This document shows, one piece after another, positions 52,413 to 60,402 of a stretch of DNA of 64,000 nt. This DNA comes from Rubricella sp038526735 (GTDB lineage: Bacteria; Pseudomonadota; Alphaproteobacteria; Rhodobacterales; Rhodobacteraceae). The position numbers were made by a program, and so were the translations under genes. The stretch is taken from NCBI GenBank assembly GCA_038526735.1, contig JBCBGM010000008.1:7081-71080 (forward strand), written 5' to 3'. The number at the start of each line of letters is the position of its first letter. Position 1 is the stretch's first letter. Below the pieces are notes generated by a model. It saw only the letters and a program-made list of their open reading frames with translations. It did not search any database and was not told the origin of the DNA.

Positions 52413-53592
52413 AGACCGCTTCCAGCCCCGCGCTGAGGTCCGCCAACAGGTCGCCTGCATCCTCCAACCCCACGCTCACCCGCAACGTGCCCGGCGTGAT
52501 GCCCAGCGCCAGCCTCTGCGCTTCGGTCAGCCGTTGATGCGTGGTGGTGGTCGGATGCGTCACGATCGTGCGCGCGTCCCCGAGGTTGTTGGAGATCAGC
52601 GCGACCTTCAGCGCGTTCATGAACCGAAACGCGCCCGCCTGCCCGTCTGCCACTTCGATGGCAAAGAGCGTGCCCCCGGTCTCCATCTGACGAGCGGAGA
52701 CTTCCGCCTGCGGGTGATCAGCGCGACCCGGATAGATCATCCGCGTGACCTTCGGGTGCTTTGCCAGTGCATCAGCCAGCGCAGCAGCCGTCTCTGCCTG
52801 CGCACGGCAGCGCAGCTCCAGCGTTTGCAGGCCATTGGCCATGATCCAGGCGGTAAACGGGCTCATCGCGCCACCGGTGTGCTTGAGATAGGGCTCCAGC
52901 GTACCGCGGATGAACTCCTGCGAGCCCAATACCACCCCGCCGAGCGCACGCCCCTGTCCGTCGATGTGCTTGGTCGCCGAATAAATCACGATATCCGCGC
53001 CGAGCTGAAAAGCGCGCATGAAGACGGGCGTGGCAAAGACATTGTCCACCACCACCAAGGCGCCCTTGGCATGTGCAAGTGCTGCCACGTCGGCCACATC
53101 GACCACCTCCAGCACGGGGTTTGACATCGACTCGAAAAACACGGCCTTCGTGTCAGGCCGGATTGCCGCTTCCCACGCGCCAAGGTCGGTGCCATCGACA
53201 AACGTCACCTCCACCCCAAAGCGCGGCAGAAGCTGCTCAACGATATAGAGACACGATCCAAACAGCGCGCGGGCAGAGACGATGTGATCCCCCGCCTTTA
53301 GCATCGAAAAAAGCGCGCCATTGACCGCCGCCATACCAGAGGCGGTGGCAAACGCGTCCTCCGCGCCCTCAAGGGCGGCAATCCGCTCTTCAAACACCCG
53401 CACGGTGGGGTTGCCGTAACGGGCGTAGATGAACTCATCCGTCCCGCTCTCGATAAACCGCCGCTCAGCGGTCTCCGCATCCGGATAAACAAACCCCTGC
53501 GTCAGGTGGATGCTCTCAGCAACCTCGCCGTACTGCGACCGACGCGCCCCAGAATGCACAAGCTTTGTGCGGGATTTCCAATCGTCACTCAT
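52411..53592 (-). CDS. metZ: O-succinylhomoserine sulfhydrylase
   Basis: PLP enzyme making homocysteine directly from O-succinylhomoserine (or O-acetylhomoserine) and sulfide, a step of methionine synthesis. The 393-residue protein has the Cys/Met metabolism fold: RYGNPTVRVFEERIAALEGA, FFESMSNPVLEVVDV, VVDNVFATPV, and the PLP lysine Lys208 in YSATKHIDGQG. The family context plus a SAM-II riboswitch just upstream (53661-53720) support methionine regulation. The start ATG 53592 follows GGTGAG. Length is normal; MetZ and MetY are hard to separate, but alphaproteobacterial context favours MetZ. Confidence 0.93.
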   Translation of the reverse strand: MSDDWKSRTKLVHSGARRSQYGEVAESIHLTQGFVYPDAETAERRFIESGTDEFIYARYGNPTVRVFEERIAALEGAEDAFATASGMAAVNGALFSMLKAGDHIVSARALFGSCLYIVEQLLPRFGVEVTFVDGTDLGAWEAAIRPDTKAVFFESMSNPVLEVVDVADVAALAHAKGALVVVDNVFATPVFMRAFQLGADIVIYSATKHIDGQGRALGGVVLGSQEFIRGTLEPYLKHTGGAMSPFTAWIMANGLQTLELRCRAQAETAAALADALAKHPKVTRMIYPGRADHPQAEVSARQMETGGTLFAIEVADGQAGAFRFMNALKVALISNNLGDARTIVTHPTTTTHQRLTEAQRLALGITPGTLRVSVGLEDAGDLLADLSAGLEAV

Positions 53593-53660
53593 CTATGCTC
53601 ACCGGATGCTCCGGCGCCCCTTGCTCAACGACCCCTCTTGGTCGGAGCGCGTGCGCCGCG

Positions 53661-53720
53661 ACCTCTTTAGCGGATTCTTTTACGTGGCCCGCAAGCCGGA
53701 TCACAAATCGCCACGTCCTG
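53661..53720 (-). promoter_or_regulatory. SAM-II riboswitch upstream of metZ
   Basis: On the minus strand the sequence reads ACGTGGCGATTTGTGATCC, then GGCTTGCGGGCCACGTAAAA and GAATCCGCTAAAGAGG. ACGTGGC pairs with GCCACGT (P1), the CGATTTG loop and the downstream CGCTAAAG are the conserved SAM-II pseudoknot elements. It ends about 68 bases before the metZ start, so it is in the 5' leader. SAM-II elements shut off methionine genes when SAM is high. Confidence 0.88.
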
Positions 53721-53852
53721 CTTGCGTAAATCGGCAAGAAACTGCCGTCAACGCTCACAGGCTCGAAACGCGCGGTAACAGTGCCGCAGCGCGCTGTGAA
53801 CGGTCATCCAAAGGTCATAGATTTTAAACACGTCTGACATGAGCTTCAGGGC

Positions 53853-54809
53853 ATGAGTATTCACAACAAACATAGCCAATTCGAGCAGGGCACGATGGGC
53901 GGGACCATCTTTGGGATCATCTCTGACGGAGAGACGCTGCGCCCGGCTGCGGGCGATGTCTCCATCGCGGCGGGTCTGCACCGGGCACTCACCACGCTGC
54001 CCGAAGGTGTCCCGATCACCATTCTGGTGCATGGCTTTAAGTGGTCGCCCTTTGCCGCCGACCTGGGCGATGCGACCCGAAATCCGCTGAGCGAAATCTT
54101 CGCCCCCACCCCGCGCAGCCGCTGCTTTAAGGTGGTGAGCTGGCCTGCCGGGCTTGGCTTTACAAGCGGGCCGCAGGCAGGGCTCTGCATCCCCTTCGCT
54201 TGGCCCGCCCTCTCTCCGGCGACCCTCGGCCGTGTGCCAACCTCCGGGTTTCGCGAGATCTATGAGCGCGCCGGAGAGGCCGGGGCGGCGCTCGCCCGCC
54301 TTGTGCGCCTGATCCATGTGATCGCACCAGAGCGCGCGGTGGATGTGGTCGCCCACTCGCTTGGCGCGCGGGTGGCGCTGCAGGCAATCACCCATGGCGC
54401 ACGGTTTGATCGGGTGGTGTTTCTGTCCGGCGCCGAAGGTGAGGCAGCGGCGCGCGCGGTGCTCGACAGCGCACCCGGCACAGACTTTTTCAACGTCACC
54501 ACCCGCGCCAACGCCTTCTACGACGCGCTCTTTGCCCTCTCTGTGCCCTGTTCTGGCAAGACGTTGGGGCGGATGCAGGGGCCGGAACATATGGTCAGCA
54601 TCCAGATGGATCGCTGGCCGGTCCGCGATGCGCTCGCCCAGCTTGGCCACCCCATCGCCGCCCCCGACCGGCGCATGTGCCACTGGAGCACCTACACCGC
54701 CAAAGGCGCGCTGCGCTTCTACGGTTCGCTGCTGCGGGAGCGCTCAACCCTCACCCGCGAGCGGGTTGCCGACCATATCGAGACGATCTCACGGGTGCGC
54801 GCTCTCTAA
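53853..54809 (+). CDS. Alpha/beta hydrolase-like protein (unknown substrate)
   Basis: A 318-residue protein with the nucleophile elbow VAHSLGARVAL (Ser in the middle, roughly residue 168) and ITILVHGFKWSP near the N-terminus, the oxyanion-hole region of alpha/beta hydrolases. Candidate acid and His lie in the C-terminal half (HWSTYTAKGALRF). It resembles DUF900-like hydrolases but the substrate is unknown. It is divergent from metZ; the SAM-II element and any promoters lie in the ~260 bases between them. The stop codon lies inside the loop of a 9-bp hairpin. Confidence 0.82.
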   Translation: MSIHNKHSQFEQGTMGGTIFGIISDGETLRPAAGDVSIAAGLHRALTTLPEGVPITILVHGFKWSPFAADLGDATRNPLSEIFAPTPRSRCFKVVSWPAGLGFTSGPQAGLCIPFAWPALSPATLGRVPTSGFREIYERAGEAGAALARLVRLIHVIAPERAVDVVAHSLGARVALQAITHGARFDRVVFLSGAEGEAAARAVLDSAPGTDFFNVTTRANAFYDALFALSVPCSGKTLGRMQGPEHMVSIQMDRWPVRDALAQLGHPIAAPDRRMCHWSTYTAKGALRFYGSLLRERSTLTRERVADHIETISRVRAL

Positions 54810-54818
54810 AGAGCGCGC
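54797..54818 (+). terminator. Hairpin over the stop codon of the hydrolase gene
   Basis: GCGCGCTCT (54797-54805) pairs perfectly with AGAGCGCGC (54810-54818), with a CTAA loop that contains part of the TAA stop codon. A GC-rich repeat follows, but there is no U tract, so this is a candidate structural or attenuating element rather than a classic terminator. Confidence 0.5.
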
Positions 54819-54869
54819 TGCGGGGGCGCTGCCCCCAAACCCCCGGCATATTTAGCGACCATTGAAAGA
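54819..54869. repeat. Interspersed GC-rich repeat (copy 5) after the hydrolase gene
   Basis: GGGGGCGCTGCCCCC hairpin, then AAACCCCCGGCATATTTAGC and GACCATTGAAAGAC. The last 30 bases match the core at 578-620 and 3127-3162, while the leading hairpin resembles copies 3, 4 and 6; this copy links the two sub-types. It ends at the stop of the convergent serine hydrolase gene (54870). Confidence 0.65.
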
Positions 54870-55871
54870 CTAGGGAGAGAGGGCTGAGATGCCTTCTCCT
54901 GCTCGCAAGGCGTTGCCGACACGGGCAGCGGCGTCGCGGACGGCGAAATAGACGCGCTCTTCATAGGGGGCGTTGGTGGTTATGGCCAAGACGGCGTCCC
55001 ACTCTGGCCAGACAAAGACGGCGGCGTACCAGAAGGTGTTGGAGCCATCATGCGCCAGCCCCTCCTGCGTGACCTGCCAGCCCATCGCATAATCTCCGAC
55101 CACTCCGGCGTGCAGGCGCTGCCAGGTTGCCTGCGAGAGCAGTGGGTCGTGGTCGCGATGGGCGCGCAGATAGGTCAGGAGGTCTGGCAAGGCGATGTGC
55201 ATCTTGCCCGCCGGGGCCATCGCTTGGATGTTGTCCGAGCGGGGGTCGGCCGGCATGGGGCGCAGCGCTCCGAAGAGAGTGCGGCGGTGGCCTTTGATCG
55301 TAGGAGGGGGGCCGAAGCCTGCGGAGGGAAGATTGAGGGGGCCGAAGAGCTCTGAATGGAGCAGCGACTCATAGGGCGCTCCGTGGCGCTGCTCAATCAA
55401 GTGCCCCGCCATGATGTAGCCGAGGTTGGAGTAGAGATAATCGCCCTGTGCACCCGGTTTGGCACGCGCAGCGATTGCCGCGCGATCCGCCATCGGCTCT
55501 GCCCGCTCCCCTGAATACCGCACCCGCTGCAGCCAACTGAGATTGGCCGGATACCCTGCGCGGTGCTGCAACAGCGGGCCGATTTCCTCCCAAGAGACCT
55601 GCCCCCGCTCGACCAGCCGCGCTGCCAAAACCGCTGTCATCGACTTGCCGATGGAGCCCAGATGCCACGCGTCGCTGCTTTGCACAGGCGCACCGCCCAC
55701 TTCGCGCAGACCCGCGACCTCAACCCGGCACTCCGCGCCCACGCAGAGGCCAATCCCCACACCCGGTGCGCCGCTCTCAACACGCAATCGTTCTGCGGTT
55801 TGCGCCTGCGCCACATCGGCGAGCAGCACCACCATCCACAAACCCCTTGATATGATCCCAGCAACCGACAC
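54870..55871 (-). CDS. Secreted serine hydrolase of the beta-lactamase family
   Basis: A 333-residue protein with a predicted signal peptide (MSVAGIISRGLWMVVLLADV, cleavage near AQA-QT, about residue 23). The SxxK motif is SIGK in WHLGSIGKSMTAVL (about 72-76), the YxN motif is YSNLGYIM, and HDGSNTFWY near the end corresponds to the third motif region. It resembles esterase-type or carboxypeptidase-like class C hydrolases; substrate unknown. A later start at residue 13 is possible. Its start is 30 bases from the divergent GST gene. Confidence 0.85.
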   Translation of the reverse strand: MSVAGIISRGLWMVVLLADVAQAQTAERLRVESGAPGVGIGLCVGAECRVEVAGLREVGGAPVQSSDAWHLGSIGKSMTAVLAARLVERGQVSWEEIGPLLQHRAGYPANLSWLQRVRYSGERAEPMADRAAIAARAKPGAQGDYLYSNLGYIMAGHLIEQRHGAPYESLLHSELFGPLNLPSAGFGPPPTIKGHRRTLFGALRPMPADPRSDNIQAMAPAGKMHIALPDLLTYLRAHRDHDPLLSQATWQRLHAGVVGDYAMGWQVTQEGLAHDGSNTFWYAAVFVWPEWDAVLAITTNAPYEERVYFAVRDAAARVGNALRAGEGISALSP

Positions 55872-55901
55872 CTATAGCGGCATATCACAGGAGGACGACC
55901 C

Positions 55902-56615
55902 ATGCCCGCGCCCATTGACCTTTACTACTGGCCGACACCGAATGGCTGGAAAGTCTCCATCGCACTGGAGGAGATGGGGCTGCCCTATAACTTGCATCTC
56001 ATCAACATCGGCAAGGGCGACCAGTTCGATCCGGAGTTTCTCAAGATCGCGCCCAACAACCGGATGCCCGCCATCGTTGACCCTGAGGGGCCGGATGGGG
56101 ACCCGATCTCGATCTTTGAGAGTGGCGCGATCTTGCAGTATCTCGCGCGCAAAACCGGCACCTTCTGCGGCACGACCGAGCGTGAGCGCATCGAGGTAGA
56201 CCAATGGCTGATGTGGCAGATGGGCGGCCTTGGGCCGATGGCGGGCCAGGCGCATCACTTCCTCAAGTACGCCCCCGCGATGGACCCACCGCAAGAGCTG
56301 CCCTACGCCCAAGACCGCTACCGCAACGAGACGGGGCGGCTTTATGGGGTGCTCAACAAACGCCTTGCGGATCGGGAGTTTGTGGCCGGAGACTTCTTCT
56401 CAATCGCCGACATGGCGATCTGGCCCTGGGCCTGCCTGTGGGAGGGCCAGCAGCAGGACATCGAGCAATTCCCAAACATGAAAGCCTGGCTCGACCGCTG
56501 CTATGCCCGTCCGGGCGTGCAGGCGGGGCGTGCTGTGGCGAAAGAGATGCGCAGCTCCACGCCGGACAAAGACAAAGAGGCACAGAAAATCCTCTTCGGT
56601 CAAAAGGCGGGCTAG
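55902..56615 (+). CDS. Glutathione S-transferase family protein (YfcG/YghU-like)
   Basis: A 237-residue GST with a thioredoxin-like N-terminal domain (LYYWPTPNGWKVSIALEEMG, INIGKGDQFDPEFLKIAP, NNRMPAIVDPEG with the cis-proline, and ESGAILQYLA) and a helical C-terminal domain. The NGWKVSIALEEMGLPY and GDPISIFESGAIL features fit the Nu-class disulfide-bond reductases YfcG/YghU, which bind glutathione and reduce disulfides. It is followed directly by the phosphatase-GNAT gene (stop TAG 56613-56615, GTG 56616). Confidence 0.92.
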   Translation: MPAPIDLYYWPTPNGWKVSIALEEMGLPYNLHLINIGKGDQFDPEFLKIAPNNRMPAIVDPEGPDGDPISIFESGAILQYLARKTGTFCGTTERERIEVDQWLMWQMGGLGPMAGQAHHFLKYAPAMDPPQELPYAQDRYRNETGRLYGVLNKRLADREFVAGDFFSIADMAIWPWACLWEGQQQDIEQFPNMKAWLDRCYARPGVQAGRAVAKEMRSSTPDKDKEAQKILFGQKAG

Positions 56616-57560
56616 GTGGCGCTGCCGCTCTTTGTGCTGCATGCGCCCGGCTCAGGGCGCGTTGGGCTCTCGCCCATGCCGGGGCGGTATGACGGGCTCG
56701 CCGGTGATCTGGGGCGCATGGCAGAGAGTGGGGTGACGGTGCTCCTCTCCATGACGCCGCGCCACGAATGGGCGGGCGATCTGGAGGCGGCGGCGACGGC
56801 CAATGGCATCAAGCTCTTTCACCTGCCAGTGCCCGATTGGGGTGCGCCGCCTGAGGCCACGCAGGCGCTTTGGCCGAAAGCGGCGGCAGGTGCGCATCTG
56901 GCGCTGGACCGCGGAGAGACCGTCATCGCCCATTGTGCCGGAGGGCGGGGGCGATCCGGTACGGCGATCTTGCGGCTGATGGTGGAGCGTGGGGCACAGC
57001 CCGAGGCGGCCCTTGCCGCAATCCGCCAGATCAGACCCGGCGCGGTGGAAACGTCGGATCAGCAAGACTGGGCAGCGTTGCCCGTTCAGTTCTCTCCCCA
57101 CATCACAGCAGACCCGGACTTTGAAGACTGGGAAGGGTTGCACCAGCTTTTGACCGAGAGCTTTGCTTACATGGATGGGCGCATTGACCCGCCCTCTTCT
57201 CTTCTGCGCCTGACTGTGGAGGGGCTACGTGACAAGGCGCAAACAGAGACACTTTGGGGAGCTATGCGCGGGGCGCGACTGCTGGGCTGCCTCTTTGCGC
57301 AAGACGCCGGAGACACGCTTTACTTGGGCAAAATCGCGGTCCGGGCAGAGGCGCGTGGCCAAGGCCTTGCGCGCTGCCTGATCACCGCGGCAGAGGCCCA
57401 AGCCTGCGACAGTGGTAAACGCGCACTAATGCTACAATCCCGCATTGAACTCACCGAAAATCACGCGGCTTTTCAGGCGCTTGGCTTTATCGAGGTAGGT
57501 CGTACGAGCCATGACGGCTGCACCCAGCCCACCTCCATCACCTTCGAAAAACGCATCTAA
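56616..57560 (+). CDS. Fusion of a protein tyrosine/dual-specificity phosphatase and a GNAT acetyltransferase
   Basis: A single 314-residue frame with two enzyme-like domains. Residues 1-~150 form a cysteine-dependent phosphatase: general acid region PVPDWG (Asp74) and the signature HCAGGRGRSG with nucleophile Cys107 and Arg113 (HCx5RS). Residues ~160-314 form a GNAT domain: FEDWEGLHQLLTESFAYMDG and the acetyl-CoA loop VRAEARGQGLARCLI, then ENHAAFQALGFIEVG. The start GTG abuts the GST stop. Whether the fusion is a real bifunctional protein or two old neighbouring genes cannot be known, but no internal stop is present. Confidence 0.85.
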   Translation: MALPLFVLHAPGSGRVGLSPMPGRYDGLAGDLGRMAESGVTVLLSMTPRHEWAGDLEAAATANGIKLFHLPVPDWGAPPEATQALWPKAAAGAHLALDRGETVIAHCAGGRGRSGTAILRLMVERGAQPEAALAAIRQIRPGAVETSDQQDWAALPVQFSPHITADPDFEDWEGLHQLLTESFAYMDGRIDPPSSLLRLTVEGLRDKAQTETLWGAMRGARLLGCLFAQDAGDTLYLGKIAVRAEARGQGLARCLITAAEAQACDSGKRALMLQSRIELTENHAAFQALGFIEVGRTSHDGCTQPTSITFEKRI

Positions 57561-57580
57561 GCGGAAAGTTTTTTGCCCGC

Positions 57581-57594
57581 TTGATCCGTGTCAA
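57581..57594 (+). promoter_or_regulatory. Candidate FNR/FnrL-type box upstream of the YdcH-like gene
   Basis: TTGATCCGTGTCAA differs from the palindromic consensus TTGAT-N4-ATCAA by one base. An A/T-rich element (CTTTAAAGAT) follows about 25 bases later, a fair spacing for an activator site near -41 to -46. It lies 69 bases before the ATG at 57663. Prediction only. Confidence 0.4.
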
Positions 57595-57662
57595 AGCGAG
57601 TCTGCCCACGGCTTTGCACTTTAAAGATCAACACAACGTGATTTTTGAGAAGGCAGCTCAAC

Positions 57663-57896
57663 ATGTCCCATGTTCCGAACACGCTCCCTCAGCAGTTTCC
57701 TGACGCCTCTGAGCAAATGCACCTGCTGCGGTTGAGTGACCCGCATTTTGCGCGGCTCGCGGATGCTTACAACGACGTCAACGGCGCGATCCACCGTGCC
57801 GAATGCGACATCGAACCCACCAGTGACATTCGTGTTGTGCAGATGCGCAAATCGCGACTGCACCTGCTTGATGAGATTGCGGCCTACCTGGTCTGA
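57663..57896 (+). CDS. YdcH-like protein (DUF465)
   Basis: A 77-residue protein starting MSHVPNTLPQQFPDASEQMH, with LRLSDPHFARLADAYNDVNG and VVQMRKSRLHLLDEIAAYLV. This is the DUF465/YdcH family: a short helical, predicted coiled-coil protein with unknown function. ATG 57663 is preceded by GAGAAGG. A strong terminator follows at 57954. Confidence 0.85.
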   Translation: MSHVPNTLPQQFPDASEQMHLLRLSDPHFARLADAYNDVNGAIHRAECDIEPTSDIRVVQMRKSRLHLLDEIAAYLV

Positions 57897-57953
57897 CAGG
57901 TTCGCATCCAACGGAAGGTCTCTATTCTCCCTGTCGACCTGACGTTCATCTTA

Positions 57954-58008
57954 CCGCGCCTCCGCCCTGTTTCAGACCATAGGGCACACCGGAGGCGCGG
58001 ATTTTTTT
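57954..58008 (+). terminator. Rho-independent terminator after the YdcH-like gene
   Basis: An 11-bp stem CCGCGCCTCCG (57954-57964) with CGGAGGCGCGG (57990-58000), containing an inner CCCT/AGGG pair, followed by ATTTTTTT. It lies about 58 bases after the stop of the 57663 gene. Confidence 0.9.
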
Positions 58009-58021
58009 GTTTAGTTTCAAA

Positions 58022-58056
58022 TAGAAAAAGGGCGGCACCCTTGGCACCGCCCCTCT
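58022..58056 (-). terminator. Rho-independent terminator after rpoH
   Basis: Minus strand: GGGCGGTGCC, loop AAG, GGTGCCGCCC (10 pairs, two G-U), then TTTTTCTATTT. It lies about 20 bases after the rpoH stop (58076) and is positioned to end rpoH transcription. Confidence 0.85.
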
Positions 58057-58075
58057 GATTTGGGTCGCATTAAGG

Positions 58076-58966
58076 TTAAGCCGCGAGCATCCCAGACGAG
58101 CGCGCAAGTTCCAGCATCTTCTTTTGCACCTTCTCAAAGGCGCGCACTTCGATCTGCCGGATACGCTCGCGAGAGACGCCATATTCCTGGCTGAGCTCCT
58201 CCAAAGTCACCGGATCATCGCGCAATTTGCGCTCAGTCAGGATGTGCTTTTCGCGGTCGTTCAACCCCTCCATCGCGGCAATCAGCATGCTGCGGCGGGC
58301 CTCTAGCTCATCTTGCTCGGCGAAGGCTTCAGCCTGATCAGCATCCTCATCGGCAAGCCAGTCTTGCCACTCAGAGGCACCCTCGCCATCGGATTTGAGC
58401 GGCGCGTTGAGCGAGGCATCCCCCCCCGACAAGCGCCGGTTCATCGAGGTGACCTCTTGCTCGGTAACCCCTAAATCTGACGCGATTTTTTCGACATGCT
58501 CGGGGCGCAGATCACCCTCTTCAAACGCACCAATGCGCGCCTTGGCCTTACGCAGATTAAAGAACAGCTTCTTTTGCGCGGCCGTGGTGCCCATTTTCAC
58601 CAGGCTCCAGGACCGCAGGATGTATTCCTGGATCGAGGCGCGGATCCACCACATTGCGTAAGTTGCTAGTCTAAAACCCTTTTCCGGGTCAAAGCGCTTG
58701 ACCGCATGCATGAGGCCAACGTTCGCCTCAGAGATCACCTCGGCGGTCGGCAGGCCGTATCCGCGGTATCCCATGGCGATTTTTGCAGCCAAACGGAGGT
58801 GTGAAGTGACCAGCTGATGCGCTGCCCCCTTGTCCTCATGGTCGACCCAAGCCTTGGCGAGCATGTATTCCTGCTCCGGCTCAAGCATCGGAAACTTACG
58901 GATTTCAGAGAGATAGCGGGACATGCCCTGCTCGGGTGAGGGCGCTGGAAGATTTGAATAAGCCAT
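58076..58966 (-). CDS. rpoH: RNA polymerase sigma factor RpoH (sigma-32)
   Basis: Directs transcription of heat-shock genes. The 296-residue protein has region 2 (LRLAAKIAMGYRGYGLPTAE, then VGLMHAVKRFDPEKGFRLAT and YAMWWIRASIQEYI), the RpoH-specific QKKLFFNLRK box (region 2.4/3.1), and a region 4 helix-turn-helix (SQEYGVSRERIRQIEVRAFE). It lacks the region 1.1 and the long non-conserved region of RpoD. AGGGGGAA precedes the ATG. An upstream gap contains a possible promoter and no gene. Confidence 0.97.
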   Translation of the reverse strand: MAYSNLPAPSPEQGMSRYLSEIRKFPMLEPEQEYMLAKAWVDHEDKGAAHQLVTSHLRLAAKIAMGYRGYGLPTAEVISEANVGLMHAVKRFDPEKGFRLATYAMWWIRASIQEYILRSWSLVKMGTTAAQKKLFFNLRKAKARIGAFEEGDLRPEHVEKIASDLGVTEQEVTSMNRRLSGGDASLNAPLKSDGEGASEWQDWLADEDADQAEAFAEQDELEARRSMLIAAMEGLNDREKHILTERKLRDDPVTLEELSQEYGVSRERIRQIEVRAFEKVQKKMLELARSSGMLAA

Positions 58967-59361
58967 AACGGTTCCCCCTGTCTTTGCGACGTTGAGGAGA
59001 AGTTAAGGACGCTTACATTCGGCTTCAAGGGGCGGAAACAATCGCTCTCATTCCCGCGATCTGTTCACATGACGCTCTGGTCTCGTGATCAGATTGCGCA
59101 CTGGACGCCGATAAATCGCAGACCAACCGCGTTAATCCTGGCTGACTTGCAACATTGATTTTTAAAAACCGGCGCTCGAACTTTGCGCCGGTCCAACGCT
59201 CGCGCTCACCCCGATCAGCCCTGCAAAACTGCATGACGTTAACCAAAATTTAGCCGGCCAAGGCCGCATCTCTGCAAAACCAACCCCCACAATTAGTACG
59301 ATACCGCACCAATTAGTCCGATCTCGTACTGATCTCTTAACACGCGTTCATAAACGAAGGG
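58967..59361. other. Gene-free region between rpoH and rluD
   Basis: About 395 bases. No coding sequence or obvious RNA is present. The part next to rpoH is its likely promoter region; a weak CTTGAAG element on the minus strand (around 59025) could be part of a sigma-factor binding site but its -10 partner is unclear. Near 59296-59330 the plus strand has two short copies of CCAATTAGT(C/A)CGAT-like sequence (ATTAGTACGATACC, ATTAGTCCGATCTC). Confidence 0.5.
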
Positions 59362-60324
59362 TCAGTCAGTGCCTGATTTGAGCGTTGTTAGGAGCGTGTT
59401 GATATCTTCTGGGACTGGCGCTGAGAATCGCAGGTCAGTGCCATCCGGGTGCTCAAACCCCAGCGTGGCCGCGTGCAGCGCTTGACGCGCAATCGCCGCC
59501 CCAGTGCCCCGCCCGCCATAGGTTGCATCGCCCAAAAGTGGGTGACCGAGATGCGCCATATGCACCCTGATCTGATGCGTCCGCCCCGTCTCCAACCGGC
59601 ACTCTACCAGCGTTGCGCCGCCCAAAGGCTCCAGAACCCGCACCCGCGTCACCGCATGCCGCCCGCCCTGCGCCAGCACTGCCATACGCAAACGATCCCG
59701 GGGATGGCGACCAATCTGGGTGCGGATCACAATCACGCCCCCCGGCTCAAACCCCACACCCTCAGCGCGGGCGAGGCGTGGCGTGGCGCGGTCGGGCACG
59801 CCCTGACAGACGGCCAGATAACTCCGCTCAACGGTGTGCGCCGCGAACTGGGCAGAGAGGTGGTGATGCGCGACATCGGTTTTGGCGACGACCAACAGGC
59901 CGGAGGTATCCTTGTCGATCCGGTGCACGATGCCGGGCCGCCGCTCCCCCCCGATCCCCGACAGGCTCTCCCCGCAATGATGCAACAGCGCGTTCACTAA
60001 GGTGCCGTCGGGCGCGCCCGGCGCAGGGTGCACGACCATGCCCGCGGGCTTGTTCACCACGATCAGCGCATCGTCTTCAAAGGCCACGTCGAGCGGGATA
60101 TCCTGCGGCTCTGGCGCGGCCTCTTCCAAAGGCGGCACGTCCAGCACCAGCGCCACCCCCGCGCCCACCTTCGCGCTCGGGTTGCGCATTGCCCCTGAGG
60201 CCCCAAACACCGCGCCCGCCTCGATCAAGCCGCGCAGGCGCGAGCGGGAGAGGCCCTCGGGTGCGACCTCCGCCAAAACCTTGTCCAACCGCCCGGCGCT
60301 GCGCGTCACCAGCTCAACGCGCAC
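59362..60324 (-). CDS. rluD: 23S rRNA pseudouridine synthase RluD
   Basis: Makes pseudouridines in helix 69 of 23S rRNA. The 320-residue protein has an N-terminal S4-like domain (RLDKVLAEVAPEGLSRSRLR, about 12-31), then the catalytic domain with NKPAGMVVHP (91-100), the catalytic Asp137 in HRIDKDTSG, and ETGRTHQIRVHMAHLGHPLL near the end. Family motifs are complete. Convention and position next to rpoH favour RluD over RluC/RluA. Confidence 0.93.
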   Translation of the reverse strand: MRVELVTRSAGRLDKVLAEVAPEGLSRSRLRGLIEAGAVFGASGAMRNPSAKVGAGVALVLDVPPLEEAAPEPQDIPLDVAFEDDALIVVNKPAGMVVHPAPGAPDGTLVNALLHHCGESLSGIGGERRPGIVHRIDKDTSGLLVVAKTDVAHHHLSAQFAAHTVERSYLAVCQGVPDRATPRLARAEGVGFEPGGVIVIRTQIGRHPRDRLRMAVLAQGGRHAVTRVRVLEPLGGATLVECRLETGRTHQIRVHMAHLGHPLLGDATYGGRGTGAAIARQALHAATLGFEHPDGTDLRFSAPVPEDINTLLTTLKSGTD

Positions 60325-60333
60325 GATCCACCC

Positions 60334-60402
60334 TCTTCATCTTGATAGAAATACCTCGGGGGAATTGAGCCGCAGGCTCAAGGGGGCAGAGCCCCTGCCC
60401 CG
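60334..60402. repeat. Interspersed GC-rich repeat (copy 6) between nadK and rluD
   Basis: Minus strand: GGGGCAGGGGCTCTGCCCCC, TTGAGCCTGCGGCTCAA hairpin, TTCCCCCGAGGTATTTC, then TATCAAGATGAAG. The ending CCCCGAGGTATTTC...TCAAGATGAAG is shared with copy 3 at 18770-18840. It fills the gap between the nadK stop and the rluD start, which lie on the same strand. Confidence 0.65.
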
